This document shows positions 44,041 through 53,652 of a DNA stretch of 64,000 nt, piece after piece. The stretch is taken from the NCBI GenBank assembly GCA_964607165.1, contig CAZSIT010000010.1:15579-79578 (forward strand), read 5' to 3'. Below the pieces are notes generated by a model. The model saw only the letters and a list, made by a program, of their open reading frames with translations. It was not told the DNA's origin and did not search any database. The stretch's first letter is position 1. Every line of letters starts with the position of its first letter. This stretch comes from DSPP01 sp964607165. Its GTDB lineage: Bacteria > Zixibacteria > MSB-5A5 > DSPP01. The translations under genes and the position numbers were made by a program.

Positions 44041-45600
44041 CTATTTGGTAGTCAGTGTTACCACCGGCAGAATCATCTCTTCCATCGAAATCCCGCCGTG
44101 CTGAAAAGAGTTCTTATACGCCCGCTGATACTCGTTGAAATTGGTGGGATATACGAAATAGTAATCCTCTTTGGCGATGATGTAGGTCGTGGCAATCCCA
44201 AACACCGGCAGCCGCCAGCGGCGCGGGTCTTTGATTAAAACCGCCTGTTTGGCGTCGCAGTTCAAATTGTCGCCATATTTGTAGCGCAAACTGGTGGAGG
44301 CATCCCGCTTGCCGTAGGCCAAGGCCGCGCGGGTGCCCAAGACCGAGCCGTGGTCGGTGGTGATTACCACCGCGCAATCCTGCTTGGAAACCTGCTTTAA
44401 CAGCTCGAAAAGGGAGGAATGCAGAAACCAGGATTGCATAACCGAGCGGAAGGCCGCCTCGTCGTGCGCCAGCTCGGATAAAATCTCGTCCTCCGAACGC
44501 CCGTGCGCCAGCATATCCACGAAGTTATAGACCACCGAAAGCAAAGGCGCTTCGGCGTAATTTGAAATCTTGCGCGCCAGATTATCCCCTTCGGCCTGGT
44601 CCAAAACTTTCACGTATTTCGCCTCCCCTTTAAGCTTCAATCCCAGCCGGGACATTTGCGCATCCAAAAACTGCCTTTCGTGCCGGTTGCGCGAGGTGTC
44701 GTCTTTCGAATTGACGCTCCAGGCCTCCGCATCCACGCGAGCGATATCATCCGGAAAAAGCCCGGCAAAAATGGCGTTGCGCGAAAAGGGGGTGGCGGTG
44801 GGCAGAACCGAATAATAATAATCCCGCTGGATGTTAAAATATTCATGCACCAAAGGCTCAATCATCAGCCACTGGTCCAGCCGCATGCAATCGACAACCA
44901 CAAAAAAAACCTGCTTCCCGCGCGAAAGATGCGGAAATAGATAATTTTTCACTATGTTGACCGACAGGGGCGGCGCATCCTCCCCCTGCACCCAGCGCGA
45001 ATAAGCCTTCTCCACATATTTGGAAAATTCGACGTTGAACTCTTTTTTCTGCCCAAAATGCATCGCCGCCAGGCCCACTTCCGGATGCGCGGCAATCTCC
45101 AAATCCCACTCGGAGAGTTTGCGGTGCGCCTCCATCCAATCCTTCCAATGCATCTGGCCGAAGAGCATTCCCCGCAGCCGGTTGAACTCGGCGATGTAAT
45201 CGTGCGCCAGCTGCCCGCCCCGGATTTTTTTGGCGTCCAGAACTTTTTTGATGGTTGACCAAACCTGGCTTGGGTTGACCGGCTTGGTCAAATAATCGTC
45301 GATTTTCTTGCCGATGGCCTGGTTCATTATGTTTTCTTCTTCCGATTTGGTCACCATCACTACGGGAAGATTCGGCTTGGCATCTTTAATTTCTTCCAGG
45401 GTGGCCAAACCATCTTTCCCCGGCATCTGCTCGTCCAAAAGCACCAAATCAAACGGCTGCTTGGTTATATAAACCAAAGCATCCTCCCCCGTCGCCGCCG
45501 GAGTGATTTTGCAGCCCTTGCCTTCCAAAAACAGGATATGCGACTTCAGCAGCTCAATCTCGTCGTCCACCCAAAGAATCTCTTTTACATCTTCCTTCAT
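44041..45600 (-). CDS. porX: PorX-like response regulator with PglZ (alkaline-phosphatase-fold) effector domain
   Basis: 519 residues from the ATG at 45600; a TTG at 45612 directly after the kinase stop is also possible. The receiver opens EILWVDDEIELL, with phospho-acceptor Asp56 in VLLDEQMPG and lysine in YLTKPVNPSQVW. The rest is a PglZ domain of the alkaline-phosphatase superfamily, with metal-site strings VVDCMRLDQW, TATPFSRNAIFAG, YNFVDMLAHGR and ITTDHGSVLGT. In Bacteroidetes, PorX with the kinase PorY controls type IX secretion, and its PglZ domain was shown to bind zinc and cleave phosphodiesters. The match to PorX domain order and length is strong. It lies directly downstream of a histidine kinase and upstream of tsaE. 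Confidence 0.92.
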   Translation of the reverse strand: MKEDVKEILWVDDEIELLKSHILFLEGKGCKITPAATGEDALVYITKQPFDLVLLDEQMPGKDGLATLEEIKDAKPNLPVVMVTKSEEENIMNQAIGKKIDDYLTKPVNPSQVWSTIKKVLDAKKIRGGQLAHDYIAEFNRLRGMLFGQMHWKDWMEAHRKLSEWDLEIAAHPEVGLAAMHFGQKKEFNVEFSKYVEKAYSRWVQGEDAPPLSVNIVKNYLFPHLSRGKQVFFVVVDCMRLDQWLMIEPLVHEYFNIQRDYYYSVLPTATPFSRNAIFAGLFPDDIARVDAEAWSVNSKDDTSRNRHERQFLDAQMSRLGLKLKGEAKYVKVLDQAEGDNLARKISNYAEAPLLSVVYNFVDMLAHGRSEDEILSELAHDEAAFRSVMQSWFLHSSLFELLKQVSKQDCAVVITTDHGSVLGTRAALAYGKRDASTSLRYKYGDNLNCDAKQAVLIKDPRRWRLPVFGIATTYIIAKEDYYFVYPTNFNEYQRAYKNSFQHGGISMEEMILPVVTLTTK

Positions 45601-45612
45601 ATCTTTTGCCAA

Positions 45613-46866
45613 CTAAGCCAAATTTTTCACCGGCAGCGTGATTTTAAAAACTGTCCGCACGTTCGGCATGCTTTCCTCCAAAACCAGCCTTCCTTTATGA
45701 TACTCTTCAACAATCCGTTTGGCCAAGGTTAATCCCAATCCCCATCCCCGTTTCTTGGTCGTAAAACCGGGATTGAAAATCCGCTTCTGCTGGGCTGTGG
45801 CAATCCCCTTCCCATTGTCGCTAACCCTAATCCACACCCACTTGCCGGAGTTTTCCACTCCGGTTGACACTTCAATAACGCCCAGGCGCGAATCCACCGC
45901 TTCCAAGGCGTTTTTAACCAAATTTTCTAAAACCCAACCGAAAAGTTCGGGATTAAGTTCCACGCTTGAAAGCTCCCCCAGACTTTCCCGTATGACCGCG
46001 CCGGTTCCCTGATGCGGCAGCCGCAGCCGGAAATAGGAGACCGAATCGGAAATAACCTGGTTCAAGTCGGCCGGTTTCATTTCCGGAATCGAACCAATCT
46101 GGCCGAAACGCACGGCAATCTTTTTCAGCCGCTCAATATCCGCCTCCATTTTCTCGGCTACGTTCGCAACGTCCGCCAAAGAGTCCCCCTTTTCCCGGCA
46201 TTTCTCCTTCAAAACATCCGCCCACCCCATCAGGGCGGAAAGCGGAGTGCCCAACTGATGGGCGGTCTCTTTGGCCATTCCCACCCAGATATGCCGCTGC
46301 TCGGAGCGCTTGATGTTGCGGAAACCGACATAGCCGGCAACGATGAAAATAGCCACCAAAGCCAGTTCCACGTAGGGCATCCAGCGCAAGCGGGTGACGA
46401 TGGGCGGGTCCCCGTAATGAAAAAGCAAAACTAACTGCCCCTGATAGCGGATTTCCCTGGGAGCTCTTTGTTTATCCATCCGTTCCATCCCCTTTTTAAC
46501 TTTTTCCAAAATTTCCGGCGTCTTGTGCGTCACCGTGTCCAGGCGGATATCCCCAAGCCTCCAGTACTGCGGGGTGCCGGCCGAATCCGAAAAAACCATT
46601 GGAAATCTTCCCTTTTGGATGATGTTCTCGAAAATCAAATTAAAATCGCTGTTGGAGGACTCCGGGTCGATTAACTGCTGGTATAATTTGGCGTAAACTT
46701 CGACGTTCTGCGTCTCCTCTTCTTTCAAGCGGAAGATGACATCCTGCGTGTAAGTGATGAAAACTACCGCAATGCCGATGACCCCAAAAAGTAAAAAGGC
46801 CCGGTATATAAGCGGCGCTCCCAGATGCCCGTAAAATTCCTGATTTTTCTTTGTAAAAAAAGCCAA
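45613..46866 (-). CDS. Membrane sensor histidine kinase, likely partner of the PorX-like regulator
   Basis: 417 residues from a TTG with AAGGAG nine bases before it, directly after the serS stop. Two membrane helices (about 21-40 and 163-182) enclose a periplasmic sensor of about 120 residues. The dimerisation helix reads GMAKETAHQLGTPLSALMGW with His203 as acceptor. The catalytic domain has NLVKNALEAVD, DNGKGIA and GWGLGLTLAKR. The AKETAHQLGTP form is typical of kinases near PorX-type genes in the FCB group. The gene abuts the porX-like gene, so the two probably form one system; naming it porY would need a tree. Confidence 0.9.
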   Translation of the reverse strand: MAFFTKKNQEFYGHLGAPLIYRAFLLFGVIGIAVVFITYTQDVIFRLKEEETQNVEVYAKLYQQLIDPESSNSDFNLIFENIIQKGRFPMVFSDSAGTPQYWRLGDIRLDTVTHKTPEILEKVKKGMERMDKQRAPREIRYQGQLVLLFHYGDPPIVTRLRWMPYVELALVAIFIVAGYVGFRNIKRSEQRHIWVGMAKETAHQLGTPLSALMGWADVLKEKCREKGDSLADVANVAEKMEADIERLKKIAVRFGQIGSIPEMKPADLNQVISDSVSYFRLRLPHQGTGAVIRESLGELSSVELNPELFGWVLENLVKNALEAVDSRLGVIEVSTGVENSGKWVWIRVSDNGKGIATAQQKRIFNPGFTTKKRGWGLGLTLAKRIVEEYHKGRLVLEESMPNVRTVFKITLPVKNLA

Positions 46867-48135
46867 CTACAAAAGCTCCTTGGCCCCCAGGTACGGAATG
46901 AGTACTTCAGGTATTTTTACCGTCCCCGCCTCGGTTTGAAATTGCTCCAGAAGGGCGATAACCGTGCGCGGCAAGGCCAGGGCGGAGCCGTTCAAAGTGT
47001 GCGGGTGTTCCGGCTTGGAATCCGGAGAGGGACGGAAACGCAGGTTCATCCGCCGCGCCTGAAAATCCTCAAAATTAGAACAGGAAGAAACTTCCAGATA
47101 CATACCCATCCCCGGCGCCCAAACCTCCAAATCGTATGTCTTGGCCGAGGCAAACGACATATCCCCGGAAGCCAAAAGCCGCACGCGATAATGCAGCCCC
47201 AGAGCTTGCAAGACGGCTTCGGCATTTTTGACCAGCGCCTCCAGTTCCTCGTAAGAACTCTCCGGCCGCACGATTTTCACCAATTCAACCTTATCGAACT
47301 GGTGCACCCGGGTAATTCCCCGCGTCTCCTTGCCGTAGGTCCCCGCCTCGCGACGAAAACAGGGAGTGTAAGCGGTAACGCGAACGGGGAGCTTGCCCCC
47401 GGGCAAAATTTCATCCCGGAAAAGATTGGTCAAAGGCACCTCGGCCGTTGGAATCAAGAACAAATCATCCTCCCCAAGCCGATACATATCCTCTTCCAAC
47501 TTGGGCAGCTGCCCGGTGCCGAACATCGAAGCGCGGTTAACCAGAAACGGCGGGGAGATTTCCCGATACTGATGTTTTTGGGTATGCAAATCGAGCATAA
47601 AATTGATTAAGGCCCGCTCCAACTTCGCTCCCCAGCCGGTGAAAGCGATGAATCCCGCCCCGGAAATTTTGGCCGCCCCGGGCAGGTCCAAAATCCCCAA
47701 TTTTTCCCCCAATTCCCAGTGGGGCGCCGGAGTAAAAGTAAAATTCGGTTTTTCCCCCCAGCTTCGCACTTCGGTGTTTCCCGATTCATCTTTGGCCACC
47801 GGCACGGAGGAATGCGGTAGGTTTGGAATCCAGCATAAAAGTTCTTCAATCTTTTCCCCTATCCCGCGCCGTTCGGTGTCGAAAGCAGAGATTTTATCCG
47901 CAACAGTCTTCATTTCAGCGATTATCGAAGAAGCATCCTGCTTCTCTTTTTTTAAACGCGCCACTTCCATCGAAACCTTATTCCGTTTTTCTTTTAGAGC
48001 GTCCGCCTCTTGGATAAGCTGCCGGCGGCGAAGGTCTAACTGCAAAATTTCGTCGATGCTGCGCCGCTCGTTTTTGGCCGCCAGCCCGGCCCGCACTTTT
48101 TCCGGATTTTCCCGAATGAATTTTAAATCCAGCAC
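46867..48135 (-). CDS. serS: Seryl-tRNA synthetase
   Basis: 422 residues, class II. The N-terminal coiled-coil arm spans about 25-105 (LKEKRNKVSMEVARLKKE). Motif 2 region FRREAGTYGKETRGITRVHQF and the C-terminal motif 3 region LNGSALALPRTVIALLE are clear, as is SSCSNFEDFQARRMNLR. The GTG start overlaps the TAG of the upstream aminotransferase. It charges tRNA-Ser and tRNA-Sec. Its place between a glycan aminotransferase and a kinase suggests a common transcript. Confidence 0.97.
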   Translation of the reverse strand: MLDLKFIRENPEKVRAGLAAKNERRSIDEILQLDLRRRQLIQEADALKEKRNKVSMEVARLKKEKQDASSIIAEMKTVADKISAFDTERRGIGEKIEELLCWIPNLPHSSVPVAKDESGNTEVRSWGEKPNFTFTPAPHWELGEKLGILDLPGAAKISGAGFIAFTGWGAKLERALINFMLDLHTQKHQYREISPPFLVNRASMFGTGQLPKLEEDMYRLGEDDLFLIPTAEVPLTNLFRDEILPGGKLPVRVTAYTPCFRREAGTYGKETRGITRVHQFDKVELVKIVRPESSYEELEALVKNAEAVLQALGLHYRVRLLASGDMSFASAKTYDLEVWAPGMGMYLEVSSCSNFEDFQARRMNLRFRPSPDSKPEHPHTLNGSALALPRTVIALLEQFQTEAGTVKIPEVLIPYLGAKELL

Positions 48136-49352
48136 TAAACCAAAAGCTCCGCTTTTCTATTCTCTTTTTTTAGCAGTCTGACCGGAACGGCCACCCGCTT
48201 GTAGTTGGCCTTAAGTATTCCGCCCAAAGTTGAAGAGACATATTCAACATCCTCATCGCTCATCGCCGGATAAAACGGCACGGTGAAAATCCGCTTATAA
48301 GTAGCCAGCGCATTTGGAAAATCGGCGGGCCTATGCCCCAATAACTTCCGATAAAACGGATGCATATGCACCGGCATAAAGTGCACGCCCACCCCAATGC
48401 CATTTTGCGTCAGCTGTTTGAGAACTTCATCCCGGCCGATCTTCAACGCTTTTGGCTTCAGGCGGATAAAATACATATGCCAGGCATGCTCGGTATGCTC
48501 CGTTCGCGGTGGAAGCTCCATCATATCCAGATAAGGTGTCAAAAGTCGGTCAAAAAACGAGGCCAGATATTCTCTCCTTTTCTGCAGAGCCGGAAATTTC
48601 GTCAGCTGTGCCAACCCGACCGCCGCCTGTAAATCAGACATATTGTATTTAAAGCCGGCCGCTTCGATTTCATAATACCAGCTCCCTTCGGAAGAATACC
48701 GCTTCCAGGCATCCCGCGACATCCCGTGCAGGGCCAACTTGGAAGCCATAGCGTGCAGTTTCGGATTATCGGTGACCAACATCCCCCCTTCTCCAGTGGT
48801 TAAATTTTTGGTGGCATAAAAGGAGAAAGCGGTGGCGTCCGCCAACTTGCCGACCTTGATGCCTTTGTAACCGGCTCCGATAGAATGCGCCCCGTCCGCC
48901 AGCAAAAAAAGATTTTTCTTTTTGGCCAAAGGCTGCAAAACTCCATATTCGCACGGCAGCCCGGCGATATCCACCGCCACAATCGCCTTGGTCTTCCGGT
49001 CAATTTTCTTGGCAACCTTAATAGGGTCGAGATTTAAAGTAGCCGGGTCGATATCAACCAGAACCGGCTGCGCCCCGGCGTGGACGATGGTTTCCACGCT
49101 GGCGGCAAAAGTGTAGGTAGTGGTAACGACTTTGTCCCCTTTCCCCACTCCGGCTGATACCAAAGCCAGATGCAAAGCCGCCGTGCAGGAATTAACCGCC
49201 AAGGCCTGCCGGCAGCCCAGATAGGCCGCCATTTCCGCCTCGAACTTCTTGGTCTTTGGTCCGGTAGTCAGCCAGCCCGATTCCAGGCATGAACGAACCT
49301 GCTCGATTTCGGCTTCGTCCACCGAGGGACGGAAAAAAGGCACCTGTTTCAT
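48135..49352 (-). CDS. DegT/DnrJ/EryC1/StrS-family sugar aminotransferase
   Basis: 405 residues from the ATG at 49352 (GGAAGGG before it); the open frame extends 25 codons upstream into the preceding gene. The PLP-binding lysine is in FSFYATKNLTTGEGG; VNSCTAALHLAL, GAHSIGAGYKG and FKYNMSDLQAAVGLAQL are family marks. The pattern PFFRPSVDEAEIEQVRSCLESGWLTTG is that of enzymes that transaminate 4-keto sugars (ArnB/PglE/PseC-like). It probably makes a 4-amino-sugar nucleotide for the surface glycan encoded upstream. Substrate is inferred from family and context. Confidence 0.9.
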   Translation of the reverse strand: MKQVPFFRPSVDEAEIEQVRSCLESGWLTTGPKTKKFEAEMAAYLGCRQALAVNSCTAALHLALVSAGVGKGDKVVTTTYTFAASVETIVHAGAQPVLVDIDPATLNLDPIKVAKKIDRKTKAIVAVDIAGLPCEYGVLQPLAKKKNLFLLADGAHSIGAGYKGIKVGKLADATAFSFYATKNLTTGEGGMLVTDNPKLHAMASKLALHGMSRDAWKRYSSEGSWYYEIEAAGFKYNMSDLQAAVGLAQLTKFPALQKRREYLASFFDRLLTPYLDMMELPPRTEHTEHAWHMYFIRLKPKALKIGRDEVLKQLTQNGIGVGVHFMPVHMHPFYRKLLGHRPADFPNALATYKRIFTVPFYPAMSDEDVEYVSSTLGGILKANYKRVAVPVRLLKKENRKAELLV

Positions 49353-49396
49353 TCTTTTCCCTTCCACTATTTTCTCCAGCTTAAAAACTTCCTGGT

Positions 49397-50056
49397 TCAA
49401 CCATTCTCCTCTTTCTTTATCGTCCACGCCAGATAATGTCCCGATAAGATACGAGTTTTTTCCAAAAAGTGGGCTAAAGAAAGTGAAATAGGGACAATCC
49501 GCCGGGCCAAAGGCGGCGCCAGCCCCAGGCGGCGAAAGTAAAAGCTGGCCTGTGGAAATAAGTGCTGCAATTCTTTCTTCCCAATTCCTACCGTCAAAGG
49601 ATTATTCGGATTGGCCCAGAAATAGTCAAAAGAAACAAAATATCCCCCCGGTTTTAAAACTCTCCAAACCTCAGCGGCCATCTCCCTTCGCGCCTCGGCT
49701 GAAACTACGGAAGAAAAAAGCGTAAACTGAAAAACTAAATCGAAAAAACCGTCCGGCCAGGAAAGTTTCTCCGCCCGGCCCAAAACGATTTCGCTTTTCG
49801 GCAGCCGTTGACGGGCACTTTCGATCCGCTCCGGCAAAACATCGATCCCAAAAAGATTTCCCGGCCTTGCCCCCCAGCTCATAAAAAGCAAAAGCCAGTT
49901 CCCCCACCCGCACCCCACTTCCAAAATCTTTTTATCCACCAAATCCAAAAGTCCATTCTTTCGAAAAAAGCCGGCCAGCTCCCGTTCAAGCGACTGCCGA
50001 AAAAAAACCACTTCCGGCTTGTAAAAGGCAAAACGGTCGGCGTCGTCCTGGCTCAT
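49397..50056 (-). CDS. SAM-dependent class I methyltransferase
   Basis: 219 residues with SAM motif ILEVGCGWGNWLLLF, an acidic loop (LFGIDVLPERIESAR), WPDGFFDLVFQFTLF and VWRVLKPGGYFVSFDYF. That is the usual Methyltransf_11 layout. Its ATG overlaps the stop of the GT4 gene by four bases. Within this locus it probably methylates a sugar or a glycan end; the target is unknown. Confidence 0.9.
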   Translation of the reverse strand: MSQDDADRFAFYKPEVVFFRQSLERELAGFFRKNGLLDLVDKKILEVGCGWGNWLLLFMSWGARPGNLFGIDVLPERIESARQRLPKSEIVLGRAEKLSWPDGFFDLVFQFTLFSSVVSAEARREMAAEVWRVLKPGGYFVSFDYFWANPNNPLTVGIGKKELQHLFPQASFYFRRLGLAPPLARRIVPISLSLAHFLEKTRILSGHYLAWTIKKEENG

Positions 50057-51285
50057 TCTATTCGCCGTTTTTCCTCAGCCACTTCCACGAGGAGCTTTTC
50101 CAACTTATCAACCAGAACCGAACGAAGAAAGTTTTGGCGCACAAACTCCCGCCCATTTTCGCCCATACGTTTACCCTCGTCTGGGTTTTCTCGTATTCGG
50201 CAAATGGCCTCGGCCAGCGCCTTTGGGTTGTCGGGTTCAACCACCAAACCGGCTTGTGCCTGCCGCAACAACTTGGCCGACTCCCCCCGCGCCGAGAGAA
50301 TCACCGGTTTCCCCGCCGCCATTCCTTCAAGTAGCTTGGAGGGAATTGCCCACTCCAGTTCGGCGCGGTCAGCCAAAGGAACCAGCCAGACATCGGCTTT
50401 GGCTAAAATCTTTATCATTTGGTCCGCCGGCACCGGTTCAAAAAATTCCAGATTAGAAAGATTGAGCCCTTTGGCCCGGCGAAGCAATTCCCCCTTCTCG
50501 ATCCCGTCCCCATATAAATAGAAATGAACCGGTTCCCGCCCGGAAAGCTGGGCCGCCGCTTCCAGGACGGTTGTAAGATTTTGGGCTTTGCCATGATTTC
50601 CCGCATACACGGCTTTAATCTCCGCCGGCTGGCCGTTAAAGCCAAAATCCATCCTTTGAAAATGCTCCAAGACACTATTTTCTACTCCGTTGGGTATTTC
50701 CATAACTTTCGAAGCGGGTACGCCCTGGTTGTAAAGAATCCGGCAAATTCCCGGGCTGACGGTCACAATCCGATCGGCGATACGATAAAACCAATTCTCC
50801 ATCTTGGACAAAGCGCTGAAAAGTAGGCCTTTTTCCATCATCCCGGTTCCAACCGCAGCCACCAGAACCGGATCAGCTATATGCAGAACAAAGGAGGTCC
50901 GGCGCATTCTTTTAAGAACCATTCCCACCCAACCTAAAAGCAGAGACGGAGATTCGACAACAACTACTTCTGGCGCCTGCTCCAACAGGGAAGCTAATAT
51001 GGCTGCAAAAGCAAAACTTCCCTCCGAAAAAGCCCGCCCCCACTTCCCCTTCCGTCCGCTGACGCCGTGCCAGACACGCAGAACTTCAATGCCATCCATA
51101 TTTTCACGCTGATACAACCGTCGCTGGTACGGCGGAATGATTTCCCCTCGCGGATAGTTGGGAAAACCGGTCAATATCTGAACGCTATGCCCTTTTTTCT
51201 TCAGCCCCAAGGCCGTTTCCCAAATCCTCCGCTGCGGCGCCCCGACCTCCGGCGGAAAGTAGAAAGTGGCGAAAAGGATGTTCAT
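50053..51285 (-). CDS. GT4-family glycosyltransferase (WbuB-like)
   Basis: 410 residues, GT-B fold. The N-terminal MNILFATFYFPPEVGAPQRR and VQILTGFPNYPRG strings are those of the WbuB/WbnH-like branch that adds acetamido sugars. The nucleotide-sugar half has AVYAGNHGKAQNL, ADVWLVPL and IPSKLLEGMAAGKPVI with the EX7E-type acidic pair degenerate. Acts at the inner-membrane face on a lipid-linked glycan. Overlaps its neighbours by four bases on each side. Confidence 0.9.
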   Translation of the reverse strand: MNILFATFYFPPEVGAPQRRIWETALGLKKKGHSVQILTGFPNYPRGEIIPPYQRRLYQRENMDGIEVLRVWHGVSGRKGKWGRAFSEGSFAFAAILASLLEQAPEVVVVESPSLLLGWVGMVLKRMRRTSFVLHIADPVLVAAVGTGMMEKGLLFSALSKMENWFYRIADRIVTVSPGICRILYNQGVPASKVMEIPNGVENSVLEHFQRMDFGFNGQPAEIKAVYAGNHGKAQNLTTVLEAAAQLSGREPVHFYLYGDGIEKGELLRRAKGLNLSNLEFFEPVPADQMIKILAKADVWLVPLADRAELEWAIPSKLLEGMAAGKPVILSARGESAKLLRQAQAGLVVEPDNPKALAEAICRIRENPDEGKRMGENGREFVRQNFLRSVLVDKLEKLLVEVAEEKRRIE

Positions 51286-52271
51286 ACCTTAACCCTTGTC
51301 CCTGGGGGGCCGTCTTTTATCCAATCTTCAACCCACTCTCCTGGGTGTCTATAGCGGCTCGAAAATATCAGGCACAAAGCGGCCGCGTATCCCCGTTTCT
51401 TCTCTTTCCACCTCGGCTTGAAAACAGCTAATAACACTCCGACAAGCCACTTGTAAGCCAGCTCAAAAGATGAAATTGCAGTTAAAAGGAAAGACCGAAA
51501 GCGAGAAAAATTCTTATACGCAAAGTAGAGTCGCTTCTGATAATAGTATAAAATTCGGTTGCCAGGTTCTTTTTGCATACTCTGACCCGCTTGGTGCAGC
51601 ACCACCGCGCGAGGTTCACACCAGATTTCAGAGCCAACCGTCCAAACCCTACGACAGAAATCGGCATCTTCTCCCCCAAAAAAAAAGCTGGGGTCAAATC
51701 CCCCTGTTTTCTCCCAAACTTCACGAGTAATCAAAAAACATGCGCCCGAAGCCCAGCCGATAGGAAAGGATTCTTCAGCCCGAGCGAGCTTTTTCCACAA
51801 CCGCCTTTGGGAAGGCCAGAGGAAAGTTTGACCCTCAAGCCAAAATGACTTGCGCAAATCAAAACAAAAGGAGTATGGCGGGAAAACGGAAGGTTGCAGG
51901 CGACCGTCCGGGTAGATCACCCGAGGGACCACCATTCCTATCCGAGTATCGTCGCCCATAGCCCTCCAAAGCAGTTCCAAACTGCCCGGTGCAAACCAAG
52001 TGTCGGGGTTCACAATTAAAAAACGCTTTCCAGACGCCTTCTGGGCCAAAGACAAATGCCCTCGGGCAAAACCGATATTTTTTGAAGAATCGTGCCATAT
52101 GAGTGGACACGGAGACGCCAAAGTTTCCGGCTTGCCATTTTGGCTGCCGTTATCCCAAACCAGAATTTCAGCGGAGTGGTCAGACAAAAACTTCTCCATA
52201 GAGCCAACCAGCCTCGGCAAACATTCTTCAGCATAGTAGTGGACAATAAAGACCGAAAGCTCAACTTGCAT
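51282..52271 (-). CDS. GT2-family glycosyltransferase
   Basis: 329 residues from the ATG at 52271 (AAGAG before it), with a further ATG 12 codons upstream. GT-A motifs: VFIVHYYAEE, VWDNGSQNG, NIGFARGHLSLAQ, IVNPDTWFAPG (the DxD-like position) and GACFLITREVWEKTGGFDPSFF, GEDADFCRRV. The pattern is that of rhamnosyltransferase-like GT2 enzymes. Overlaps the ligase gene by 11 bases. Confidence 0.9.
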   Translation of the reverse strand: MQVELSVFIVHYYAEECLPRLVGSMEKFLSDHSAEILVWDNGSQNGKPETLASPCPLIWHDSSKNIGFARGHLSLAQKASGKRFLIVNPDTWFAPGSLELLWRAMGDDTRIGMVVPRVIYPDGRLQPSVFPPYSFCFDLRKSFWLEGQTFLWPSQRRLWKKLARAEESFPIGWASGACFLITREVWEKTGGFDPSFFFGGEDADFCRRVWTVGSEIWCEPRAVVLHQAGQSMQKEPGNRILYYYQKRLYFAYKNFSRFRSFLLTAISSFELAYKWLVGVLLAVFKPRWKEKKRGYAAALCLIFSSRYRHPGEWVEDWIKDGPPGTRVKV

Positions 52272-53652
52272 TTTCTCTTGGATGCGATGCCTTGAGTTGC
52301 CGTTCAAAAATTATCAGAAGGGCCAAAAAAAACATAAACTGATATCCCCAGGTTCCAGCATAGACGCTGGAAACCACGATGGAAAATAAAGCGAGAAATA
52401 GCCCCCACCCAAAACCGGCTACTTCCAATGTGCGGGCTTGGTGGATGGCTTTCCACGCCCGCCGCAAAACGACACCGAATAAAATTACCAGTGTTGTGAC
52501 GCCAACTATGCCGGACTCAGCCAAAAACGAGAGCATTAAGTTGTGGGCGGAAAGGCCGCGGGTCAATTCAAACACGGGCAAGTTTTTCATTTCCGGTAAT
52601 TGCTCTACGGCGCTGGCAAACTGCCCCAGACCGACACCCAAAAGCGGATTTGCCCAAAACAGCTTAAGCGCCAGCCCCCACAAGAAAAGCCGGAGATAGA
52701 CAGTGCCGCTCTGAGCCACTACCTGCCCGGCTCGCTCTTCCACTGTACCGAGAAAAGGCGAAACGAAAAATTGCAACACTGTTACCAAAAGAGCTAACAC
52801 TAAAAAACTTAAGGCAATTCGTCGCATCCTCAAACCCATCGAAATCTTTTGCCTCAAAAAATAACCGACAAAGGGCCAGGCCAAAATCACGAGGGCCAGA
52901 GTAATCCAGATTCCGCGAGTCTGACTAGCCACTATCGTCAGAAAAAGAGTTAAAGTAAAAAGCCAACGCCACACTCCTCCAAAGAGTGTAATGGAAACTA
53001 GCTCGAAACAGACTATAGGCAAAATTAGATGGGGTAGATTTAACCCCGAAAACCCCAAGGAGCGACCTCCGCCGCTTTCAAAAAACCCCCAAAGAGCCGG
53101 AACTAAAGCGATTCCACCCAACCATAGGTAAATCCGCCATAACTTTTGAACTGGGACCTCCCTCCAGTCGACAACTAAAGCATAAAAAGCCATAAAATAA
53201 AAGCAAATATGGCCAAGCCCAACTATTCCGGCCCAAAGGTTAAGGGCACGGATAAGACTTACCGCAAGACTGGCAATAAAAAGGGCTATCGGCATCTCCA
53301 ACCCCGTGCGTTCCCAGATTTTTCTGCCGGACATAATTTGTTTCAAAAGAACTGATAACGCCAAAAGTCCAGCCATTAAGTCCATCGGCATAAGATGGAG
53401 GCCTGCCACGTTAAAATCCACACCAACTTTTCTTTGAAAAAAATTTTCAAAAAATAGAGTGAAAAGAAAAATAGAAAGGCGCAAAGTACGGTTAAACAAA
53501 AACCCGACCGCTAAACAGGCACCCAAAATCGCTCCTGTCAAAGCCAGTGACCAAAAGGCAGACCCAATCAGAACCAAGGCAGCCGTTACAGCCAGCCCTA
53601 AAAGCTTTTTATTCTGGCTTATCGAGATAGTGAGCGGTTGCGAAATTTCCAT
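52261..53652 (-). CDS. O-antigen ligase / Wzy-type polymerase family membrane protein
   Basis: 463 residues with about 12 hydrophobic segments, as in WaaL/Wzy_C proteins. The Wzy_C region has IVASQTRGIWITLALVILAW and the later periplasmic loop with NPLLGVGLGQFA and RGLSAHNLMLSFLAESGI; the H in SAHN is the usual conserved histidine. It either polymerises repeat units or joins the chain to a carrier. The ATG at 53652 has AAGG eight bases before it and overlaps the flippase gene by 34 bases. No other Wzy candidate is in the window. Confidence 0.88.
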   Translation of the reverse strand: MEISQPLTISISQNKKLLGLAVTAALVLIGSAFWSLALTGAILGACLAVGFLFNRTLRLSIFLFTLFFENFFQRKVGVDFNVAGLHLMPMDLMAGLLALSVLLKQIMSGRKIWERTGLEMPIALFIASLAVSLIRALNLWAGIVGLGHICFYFMAFYALVVDWREVPVQKLWRIYLWLGGIALVPALWGFFESGGGRSLGFSGLNLPHLILPIVCFELVSITLFGGVWRWLFTLTLFLTIVASQTRGIWITLALVILAWPFVGYFLRQKISMGLRMRRIALSFLVLALLVTVLQFFVSPFLGTVEERAGQVVAQSGTVYLRLFLWGLALKLFWANPLLGVGLGQFASAVEQLPEMKNLPVFELTRGLSAHNLMLSFLAESGIVGVTTLVILFGVVLRRAWKAIHQARTLEVAGFGWGLFLALFSIVVSSVYAGTWGYQFMFFLALLIIFERQLKASHPRENAS

